Source: Paramecium tetraurelia (Eukaryota > Ciliophora > Oligohymenophorea > Peniculida > Parameciidae). From it: DNA of 64,000 bases. A program made the position numbers and the translations under genes. Each line of letters starts with the position of its first letter. Within the stretch, counting starts at the first letter, position 1. Shown here in pieces: positions 55,382 through 64,000 of the stretch. The notes under the pieces were generated by a model. The model ran no database searches. It was not told where the DNA came from and saw only the letters and a program-made list of their open reading frames with translations. Location of the stretch: the NCBI RefSeq assembly GCF_000165425.1, contig NW_001799639.1, positions 216,702 to 280,701 of the forward strand, written 5' to 3'.

Positions 55382-57542
55382 ATGAAGGAATAAAAGCATG
55401 ACCCCAAAGTTGCTATAAAAGTTCTAAACTTTTTTTTAAAAGGAAGAGCATAAGGAACTATATTCCCAGAACATCAAGCTATGACTCCAGAAGAGATTAA
55501 GTCAATTTTCCACAGAGCCTTCATTCGATTAAGAGCAATCTATTTACTCAATAAATTATCCTAGGAAATAATTATGTATGGAACATCATCTAATTTATTT
55601 GATATATCCACAAGAGACAGGTAAATATTAGATGATTTTGAGACCTGCATTATAAAAATACCTCTTTCCTCTTAATAAGTCTACAGAGCATAAAGATCAA
55701 AGTCCATAATTTCCCATTATTCATCCAGATTCCTATGTTAAATTTGTTTGGAATTTAATTTTCACTGCAATTATATTATACACATCGATTATATTGCCAT
55801 TTAGAAGTATGTGTTTGATTCATAGTAGTTTCATTCTATGTTAACAAAGAAGAATCATATTGGTAATAAATTGATATTGTTACTGATGTATTATTTTGGA
55901 TAGATTTATGGATCAATATGTTTAGTGGATATTATGATGAAGAGGGGAAGTTGGTAGTATAAAAAAGAACTGTGATTCTGAAATATTTGAAAGGGTGGTT
56001 TTTACTCGATTTCATTTCTTGTTTGCCTTTGACTTACATGATTGATTCATCAAATTCGAACGACGGTTAGGAAATTAAACTGGTGAAATTAGCAAAATTG
56101 CCAAGACTGTATAAATTGACAGGATTGGTGAAATTATCAAAATAATTCAGAATAACAAGCAACGACTTTTTCTAATTCAATTATGGTATGACTAGATTGA
56201 CCTCCCTATTTCTATCGGTGATATTAGTTATTCATTTATCAAGTTGTGTTTGGCATTATGTTGCAGCATTCAATAACTATGAAGTCAACAGTTGGGTATA
56301 TTAAAATGATCTATCGAATTCATCTATTCAAACTAAATATATCGCAGGAATGTACTATGCCTTCACTACCTTAACTACAGTAGGATACGGAGATATCCAT
56401 GCCTACTCCCCTCAAGAAAAGATCGTCACTATTATCTTGATGATTTTAGGAGTTTTATTCTATTCAAGCATTATTGGTTTGTTGTCCTCAGTCTTATCCC
56501 AAATAGATTACAAAGCACATATACTAAATCAGAAAAAAGCTATAATGAGTGAATTTTGTTTAGAAAAGAAAATTTCCAGGTAATTAAGAGATTGTCTAAA
56601 AGAGACTTTGGAGTACAATTTTAGTAAGAATGGATTTGTTTGGGCAAGTGATACTAAAATATTTTAAGATATTCCTATGAATTTAAGATATGAAATAATG
56701 ATGTCTATGCATGGGGGTGTATTTGGACATTAAGCATTGTTTTAATTGGTAGAGGATAAAGCTTTTGTTGTGAATATAGTACCATTGTTAAAACCATTAT
56801 TTATGTTAGAAAGCGAGTAAATTAAGATTTATTCATTTTAGAGTGATTTGGGAAGAAAAATCAAATCCAGATGCTATATATTTGATTGATATTGGAAGAG
56901 TCAATTTTAAAACCAATTTCATAGTCTAAGCAACTACTAGTCAATTAAAATTATTCTCATTCAAATCTATGATAAGTGGTTCATATTTTGGAGAAATCGA
57001 AATCTTTTTCCACACTACTAGAGAGTATGTTGTTCAATGTGAATCAAACTGTGAATTTTATTACTTAACTCTTTAAGCTTTTGAAAATGAGATCTATGAT
57101 GATTTTCCTCATATGATGGACAAGATGAGAAAGATTGCAGAGGATCGAAGGAAGAAAAACCTGGAAACCATAGAATAATTGCAAAAGTTCATATTAGATG
57201 AAACTGCAAAGCCAGAAGCAAGAAGTATGGAATTATTGATTATTGTTAGTATCAAAAAAAAAAAAGACTATTCTCTTAAAAGAATATCAGAGTGATAGTT
57301 AGAGTAATATTAATGATATAACCTAAAGATAGAATGCCAGTAAATAGAGTAGAAGCAAACATGAGGCAGCTTTACTTGAATTAAGGAAGAGAGATTTGAA
57401 ATAAAATAATGATCACTCAAAGACTGTGTTTTAGTAACGTAATCCTTTTAGCTAAAAACAAATTTAAATCAACCAAAACAAATAGAAACTTTAAGAATTA
57501 GTTTTAATTGCAGAGGAAATCTCTGATCTTTTAGAAGAATGA
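55382..57542 (+). CDS. K+ channel with cyclic-nucleotide-binding domain
   Basis: 690 aa after four introns (22, 19, 25, 22 nt). Six TM segments: IFTAIILYTSIILPF (S1), VTDVLFWIDLWINMF, LKGWFLLDFISCLPLTYMI, a basic voltage-sensor-type helix (KLAKLPRLYKLTGLVKL, S4), LFLSVILVIHLSSCVWHYV (S5), pore FTTLTTVGYGDIHAYS with the K+ filter TVGYGD, and S6. A C-linker (QQLRDCLKETLEYNFSKNG) and cyclic-nucleotide-binding domain follow (AIYLIDIGRVNFKTN, GSYFGEIEIFFHTTREYVVQ). The conserved Arg of the phosphate cassette may be replaced, so ligand binding is uncertain. It belongs to the HCN/CNG/EAG superfamily, which is large in Paramecium. One intron contains a run of twelve A. Confidence 0.9.
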
Positions 57543-57736
57543 TTGTTCATATATGTACTATAATTAAAAGCATTCAAAAATTATAGTATTTTTCATAATT
57601 GTTTTTTAAATTCTATCTAAAATGAATGTCCCTATGAATGATATTGGCTATTGGTTCATCAAAATTTAATGTGTAATTCTCCTCCTTCATTAACGTCTTT
57701 GATAAATGAGCTTATTTTAACAATTCCCTTAATTAT

Positions 57737-59653
57737 TCATTAATCAAATTACCATTTTCTCTCTTCAAAATCCAACACCAACGACCTTCCTGATATTCTT
57801 AGTGAATTTTCATTCATATGAAATAATCTATTTAAGAAACATTTTCTTTTTTCAGAACCTCCTTGAATACAATCTCCAGAAGATTGTTTAAACTTCTCGA
57901 AAATAATGCCTTGAGTATTTTATGAGTAATTTTTTGGTACAACTACTTTAGCCTATTTTAGGGATTATTGTTTTAGCTTAATCTCTTCTTCAGATTCCTC
58001 GTCTTCACTCATTGAATCTTCAAAAGAATATCCTAAATATGTATATTATATATTACTAAAAAGATCCTTGTCCTTAACTGTAGGTAATTCATTGTCTTGA
58101 TTGCTGGCATATCTGAGTTTCTAATAAAAAAATTGGTTTTGTTCTTCCAACAGTCGTCTGGCTCTCACTTTTCTTAATTCTTCTTCGTTGTTTTCTTGTT
58201 AATTAAGACTAGCAAATGTTTGTTTTCTATTAATATCAGGTGATTCGTTTTCTTCGAATTTCTTATTAATTTTAATCCTATATCTTTTCCTTTTGTAATT
58301 ATCTTCAAGAGTAATATCTTCATCTCTTATCGCAACAATTTAACTATCGGCTTTTGAGATGAATTCTACTAAATCATCATTTAATTTGATAGACTCATCC
58401 ATTTGAATTCTTTTGGGCAAGGTATTACTTTTGAATTCCTATTGATGTTCTTTTTCAAGATGAATAAGATCACTAGCCAAGAATCCTAGAACTGAATTCT
58501 GAACATTAGTTGGATTATTAGTTGAAAATTGAATGAACGTAGATTTATCAGCTATTGAATTAGTCTAGATTGAGTTTAATTTAAATTTAGGTGGTTCATC
58601 AGCATAAGTCTTGGACCTATTTTCAGTTGATGACTTCATGGATTCAGAAACAACACTATAATTCTAAACAAGGAATGAAGACTTGGCATCATGATTTCTT
58701 CTCTTGCATTTACTGTCCATTTAATTCAGATATTGAATCTTCTTTGACTTTTCTAACAACGATTTGTCTTGAGCATCCACTTTATACAGATTTTCTGATT
58801 TATTTGAACTCACAAGTTATTTTAAGATTTCTGAATCTTCGAATAAGAATTGATCCTTATTAGACAATGGCTATTTGTCTTCATTTAAATAAGCATCGAT
58901 GTATTTGATTGCCAATTCATTTTCAGCGAGAATTTTCTTGACCCATAGATACTCCAATTATCCAAATTGTAAATCAAGATCTTTGCGCAATTGTGTTGTG
59001 GGTTTATCGTACATGTGATAGATGAAATAGTAAATCTTGCCTAGGAGAGTAGGGTTTTGACTGACAAGCGGTTTTAATACTTTCAACATTTGTCTTTACA
59101 ACTTGACCAATTCCTCAAAAGAGACATACAGGGCGTCTTAATACTTCTCAGCGAGAGTCTTGATGGTGATTTTGTTTGACAACCTGATTTATTCAGTGGT
59201 TAGAGATTTGGTCTGAATCACATTTTAGTTTAAACTGATTAGGAATTTGTAGAGTCTAACGAAGCTTGCATACAATCGATATTCAAGGAAGTTGGGAATG
59301 AAACTCAGATTCCAAAACATGATGGAATACATCTTCTCACAATCTATAAATGCAATCACGCTTCTCACCCATCTCAGGAAAGACTCCCTTGAGTTATCGA
59401 GGAGGGGCAAGAAGAATGTTGAAATAATCTAATGATTTGTTTGCAATGTTTACTACAGGGTCTTATGACCATTATCTAATGAAAATTGAGGTTCATTTGG
59501 AAGAAGACTGAAGTCAGGATTGACAATCTAAACAAAGTTGATTCATGATACCAACTGATTCAGGAATTCATTGTATGGAACCTTGACGAAATCTTTTTCG
59601 AAAGACTCTGAATCGTATTTTGAAAACCAATAGTCGTAACTATTATCCATCAT
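57737..59653 (-). CDS. Uncharacterised 630-aa protein with acidic C-terminal half
   Basis: 630 aa after one 24-nt intron near the 5' end. The N-terminal half is a helical, mostly folded domain (SFLRWVRSVIAFIDCEKMYS, IMFWNLSFIPNFLEYRLYAS, FVRLYKFLISLNQNVIQTKS, LLGKIYYFIYHMYDKPT). The C-terminal half is polar and acidic (FEDSMSEDEESEEEIKLKQQ), with a basic stretch (NYKRKRYRIKINKKF). There is no signal peptide, TM segment or enzymatic motif. The two-part design suggests a scaffold or regulatory factor. I do not recognise the family. Confidence 0.65.
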
Positions 59654-59804
59654 TTATTAAATTGCATTTATAAAATTCAATTTCCAAAGTCATTTAATAC
59701 ACCAGCAGTTCTCAGACGCAAACCCAATTGCAATCAATCCATTTTCCGTTCTTTCATTATTATTATATAATATTATTTACACATGAAAATGAAAAAAGCA
59801 ACTG

Positions 59805-61206
59805 ATGGTGCTCAATGTATTTAGTGAATCCATATCAATAGTTGAAAATGAATACCTTGCCTTTTAGGAAGACAAACTATTAGCCAAAATGAGGAAAAAA
59901 CAAGTATGACTCTATTTATAATGGAGGAACGAGAATTGGAGTAGTTGAAATAGTATGAACAGTAAAAGGAAGAATAAGAGAAACGTAAATATTCAATTCT
60001 AGAACAAACCAAATCGAAACAATAGTAAGTGGAATAGGCTTTGAAGGAGAAGAAATTATTGGTAAATAGCATCAATATTGTATCAGATAGAACTGAGGAA
60101 GAAGGAAAAAGACAAGGAGAAATTACTACAAATTCAAAAGATTGAGCAAGGGAAATTGAAAGAATTAGCACAAAATGATGTATCCAAGGACAAAGTCATG
60201 GAGTAACTTGATGCCAATAAAAGTAATTTAGAAACAATTTAGACTGATAGAAATAAGAAATCAACTGTCAAAAAGTAATCACTACAATTAATCTTAGAAT
60301 AGCAGAAGGGATTGTCAAAACACAACAGGAGGAGATTCTGATTAAGAAAATACAATTGGACAAGTATTAGAAAGAACAAGAGGAATAGTGGAAAGATTTA
60401 AATGAAAAGAAAGAAATCCTATTGAATGAATTGAAGATGGCCAAGAAGAAACAAATTAAGAAGATCAAATAGAGAAATGAAGATGAGAAAAATGCGTATT
60501 ATCAAGAGAAGTTATAGAAAATTGAACAATACCAAAAGAAATTAGATGAAATAGGAGTCAATCAATAAGTCAAGCAATAGATGTTGGAGTAGAAGAAAAA
60601 GGAGAAATTGGAAAAGTTGAAAAAAGTTATGGTATGCATATTTCATTTATTGAAATTAGTAAAACTATAAGAAAATTATGTCTGAAAAAAGCGAGAAGGC
60701 CTAATTGAAAGTACAGAATGTTGAAGAAAAAATAAATTCAATATAGGAGAGAATGAAATAAGCAGAAGACAAGATAGAATAAATTGAAAAGGAGAAAAAT
60801 AATCATAGAAAAAATGTATTATCAAATTCTTATTTAGATTAAATCAAGGAATGGCAATATTCTAAATAATAAGAATGAGACATTCCAAGATAAGATCAGG
60901 CAGAAGGATGAAGAGCATTTAAAATCTATTACTGAAACTCAATCCTTATCGAAGTTGAAGTAAGAGCAGGAAAAGCAGAAAAAGGAAGAGCAAATTAAGG
61001 AGCATAAAAAAAAGGCTGCGATTATGCTGAAAGAGATTGTTGAAACAAAAAATAAAAAATTATAAGAGAAACTAGATAAGGCACAATAATTTAAGGATGA
61101 CAAAGAGAAATTGTTTTAGTAACAGTAAAAGTTAGCCAAAGATATCGAGCGTTAGAAAAAATAATTGTTACTCAAGAGTCCTAAAAACAATGCCGTAGAT
61201 TAATGA
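59805..61206 (+). CDS. Coiled-coil protein
   Basis: 426 aa after five introns (23, 25, 23, 28, 22 nt). Starts MVLNVFSESISIVENEYLAF and is then almost entirely charged alpha-helix with heptad patterns: Lys, Glu and Gln dominate (QKEQEEQWKDLNEKKEILL, QKKEKLEKLKKVM, EQEKQKKEEQIKEHKKKA). No globular domain. Such long charged coiled coils in ciliates are typical of basal-body, rootlet and cortical structures. The C-terminus ends KSPKNNAVDQ. Confidence 0.75.
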
Positions 61207-61252
61207 ATTATAATATTAGTTATATATAAAATTTGTATAAATATAAAAATTA

Positions 61253-61762
61253 ATGTAGTAATAATAATAGCAATAATAGCCAAGGGCCAGAACAAAGGAA
61301 AGATATGTCTGTGAAGCAATGAATTTAGTTAAATTGTGGAGGTTTAAAATTCAACTTACTCTAATTAGATAGGTTTATCAAACAGAAACTAGAGTAGTTG
61401 ATGGAAGAACAGTAAGGATTACATTAGATTAAGCAGCCGAATTAGTTGGATGCCCAAGAAAGACTTTGGAAGATTATTATTATTTATTGAAAAAGGCCTA
61501 AAATTTAGGTATTTTCTATTCAAATTATTAATAGTAAATTTGGAAGAAAAAAAAAATGAAAAAATGGGTTTTATAAGAAAAATATGTAGAGAAAATAAAA
61601 AACAATAATAATTATTAAAGTAGGAAGAAGAATTTTATCAAATAAACTAGTTTTAGTTGGATGAGATTCATGATGATTGATAATGCATATTTTATTTTTT
61701 TTAAAGCAAATTATAAATATTTATAAACTCCTTTCTTCAATTCGGATGATTATAATAAATGA
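61253..61762 (+). CDS. Ciliate protein with basic helix-turn-helix-like segment
   Basis: 169 aa, or nine fewer if the in-frame 27-nt gtttaa...attag stretch is spliced. After a Gln run the core reads RTKERYVCEAMNLVKLWRF, then VVDGRTVRITLDQAAELVGC, then PRKTLEDYYYLLKKAQNLG. The 'EAA.LVG.P.KTLEDYY' pattern recurs in a group of ciliate proteins and resembles a helix-turn-helix. The tail is basic (IWKKKKMKKWVLQEKY). DNA or RNA binding is inferred only. A poly-A-like run (AAAAAAAAAA) in the coding sequence encodes Lys. The start at 61253 begins with a tract of Gln codons (TAG/TAA). Confidence 0.65.
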
Positions 61763-62016
61763 ACCTCAGTTAATAAAGTTGATGATGTAATCATTTTAAT
61801 AAAAACCTTGAAGTTATTAGAGAATTGGGGGGTATTAAAGTGGAGAAATTAAAAGGTATAGAATAGGACATATGCATTTAGTATATTAGTGTCTATAATA
61901 TAGAAATTTGAATATTATTTTGTAAAGTCTGTATTGAATATTACATATTACACAATTATCAAACTCTATTATATTATAAGCTAATTTAGTTTGAGTCAAT
62001 GTAGATATTTTAATTT

Positions 62017-64000
62017 ATGAATTTGATTTCATCATTTATTTTTGTTGCTTTACTAACAACTCCTTGTTTTTAGAAATGCAGCTAGAAGATAGATGCATTG
62101 ACTATCTATGCCACAAAAGATGAGCGATTGAATTGGAATTTGGTCGATGAATTTTTTAGTGGGGCAGGGTTGACATTCTCTTTAAGTGATACCCAACAGA
62201 ACTAGTTCAAGATAATAGATCCGGTAGAAAACACAGGAGGTTCTGCTCCATATATCGAACGTATTTAAAAGTTATGAAGTGTTAGCTGCCTAAAAGATTG
62301 TATCATCAAGAGCACTAAAGTCAAACAAATATTGGGTGAATTCATTCGTGTTTTTAAACAAGGGAACGACCTCAATAACATTGGGAATAGCCGAAGGGTA
62401 TTATAGATTTATATATGTAATAGTGAGGCAGGTCAGAATGTGGAGGCTCCAAAATTTGATGAGGTCATAACTTTGAACTAAATAACAGACGGATTAGATT
62501 GTTATGATTTGGAATACATCGCTGAGAAGACCTTTATTGTGGATTGTTCAAAGGTGGTTAAGAATGAAGTCAAGAATGTGTTATATTATGTGAATAATGG
62601 AGATTCTTTTGAATACTTGGTGGAGGATGCATTAATAGAAGCCCACCATGGCCGTTTATTGGGCTAATACAAAGTAAAAGGATAGGGTGGAAAGGAATTC
62701 AGGTATTTGGTAAGAGCAACTCCATCATATTCGATTTCACAAGATGGAACTTTGAGTGGAGACTCATTATTGGAGGTTTACCTGTTGAATGATATGGGCT
62801 AACCCTCCTATACAGGATATGTATTGGATGGAGTAACAATGGGTTTTTTGTTGGATAAATTCTATGATTTTGAGTTTAACATCGTGGATATGAAGGTGTT
62901 GGAAAATGGAGATATTTATTTGTTGGATGCTTAATATGGAGTACTTATAGTAAACTTCGTTCCAAATGGTACATTCTCATTGAAGAAATAAATTGATATT
63001 GGAATGGGTTTTGCTTATGCATTCGATAGAAACATATTCTTGAGAAGAGACGGCACTTACACAGAGAACATAGCTGTATTAGGATATGGATTTGTTGAAT
63101 TGATCGTCAATGGTGTATTGACATCAGAATACAAATTGCCAGAGGGAATTCATTACACATTCCCGGCTAATGTTGATTTGTCATAAGAGTTCGTGATTGT
63201 TAGACAAGATGATGCCACTTATCTTTTTGATATTGATGCAAAATCAAACGACTTGTTACAATTACAAGTGATTCAATAGACTAATTATGTTATGATTAAT
63301 CCATTCTTGCCAGATATGATAGTGTTGACTTTGGATCATGCTTACAGATACACCTTATCTTAGGGATATCTTCAATACAAAGGATCCGACGCTGTGTAAG
63401 AAAAGAAGATGATTGAAATCATAGCAACAAGTGCTGACTAAACTTGTAAGGTTCAATTAACATATCAGATTATTGAGAGTGATGATAAACAACTATATAA
63501 ATACACTGATAGTCTCACTCCATTCCCAACTCAAATAACAGAAGACACTGAGCCATTCTAATTGAATGTGCTAACCAGTGGACCAAATGAGTAATACAAG
63601 CAAGTTGTGGAATTGAAAGATGATACAACTGCAGTAACAGTTACCTTAAGAACCTATTGGGAATTGAAATTCCCCATGGAATTACCCAAGGATTTATAAT
63701 TCCACGATGTTTTAGTCGGAACACAATCATCATATTTCTTCTTGGCTCAATAGAATAAGGATGGCAAATTAACCATTCTCAAGGCTACACATGATTCCAT
63801 CTTCAATGGCGATGCCACTTACGAGAAAGTATTTGACAGTGTGACTGTTGGTACTAAATTGACTAAATCAACATTCTAAATGTGGGAATGTGAATGTCCC
63901 AAATTCCACTTCGCTTATGTTGAGAACAATAATGTATACATGAAGGTCTACACCAATAATCAAGTGAAAGATATAAAGACAATCCCATTTGAGAACGGTG
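62017..64000 (+). CDS. Secreted protein, 3' end cut by window edge
   Basis: The first ~640 residues of a larger protein, with two introns (62261-62285, 62398-62423). A clear signal peptide, MNLISSFIFVALLTTPCFQ, precedes a long beta-rich extracellular region with repeated blade-like motifs (VLENGDIYLLDAQYGVLIV, FVIVRQDDATYLFDIDAK) that look like a beta-propeller. A few Cys pairs (CKVQ, CECP) may form disulphides. No TM segment is reached before the edge. This could be a surface or secretory-granule component. Base composition is less AT-rich than most neighbours, which often goes with high expression in these genomes. Confidence 0.75.

Noticed and set aside
56800-56900. Possible frameshift in the channel cyclic-nucleotide domain
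   Set aside because: A 25-nt intron (gtaaattaag...tttag) restores the frame.

Overview
This window is macronuclear-type DNA of a ciliate, most likely a Paramecium relative. Three things in the sequence show it. Every convincing protein reads through TAA and TAG (as Gln) and stops only at TGA, which is the ciliate nuclear code. Coding frames are restored by removing tiny GT...AG introns, mostly 19-31 nt (about 60 were found by hand). Genes are packed head-to-tail with gaps as small as 10-50 bp in very AT-rich DNA. Read with the standard code, almost every gene looks shattered; the models below use the ciliate code. Coordinates are genomic spans including introns.

Layout. 1-8,000: a histidine kinase cut by the left edge (-), a frameshifted coding remnant, an omega-like glutathione transferase (+), and two tandem paralogues of a ciliate membrane-protein family (-). 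8,300-14,700: a small unknown protein, a centrin, an amino-acid transporter, a Cache-type membrane receptor, and an adenylate-kinase-like protein without a P-loop. 14,800-17,900: an AMPK/SNF1-related kinase and a 3-hydroxyisobutyrate dehydrogenase (both -). 18,500-23,500: two hybrid histidine kinases in tandem. 23,500-28,000: a class I histone deacetylase, an EF-hand protein and a third member of the membrane family. 28,100-36,100: a CaMK-like kinase, a TPR protein, an unknown protein, signal peptidase subunit 3, an LRR protein, and a degenerate histidine-kinase-like membrane protein. 36,300-44,400: an ABCC transporter, a small membrane protein, an unknown protein and a membrane-anchored cyclic-nucleotide phosphodiesterase. 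44,400-52,200: a Ser/Thr kinase, a MORN protein, acetyl-CoA synthetase, and a cytosolic carboxypeptidase. 52,130-55,380: a 3.2 kb gene-poor stretch. 55,400-64,000: a K+ channel with a cyclic-nucleotide-binding domain, an unknown acidic protein, a coiled-coil protein, a ciliate HTH-like protein, and a secreted protein cut by the right edge.

Functionally the window is rich in signalling genes: four histidine-kinase-type genes, four Ser/Thr kinases or related proteins, a cyclic-nucleotide phosphodiesterase and a cyclic-nucleotide-domain channel, centrin and EF-hand Ca2+ proteins, and a tubulin-tail-type carboxypeptidase. This fits a large free-swimming ciliated cell. No operon logic is implied; neighbours are mostly unrelated housekeeping and signalling genes. 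The most unusual items are the degenerate histidine kinase (34,681-36,105), the P-loop-less adenylate kinase (13,884-14,697), the tandem hybrid kinases (one with a receiver frameshift) and the two-TM ciliate membrane family. All function calls come from motif recognition by eye; no database search was run.
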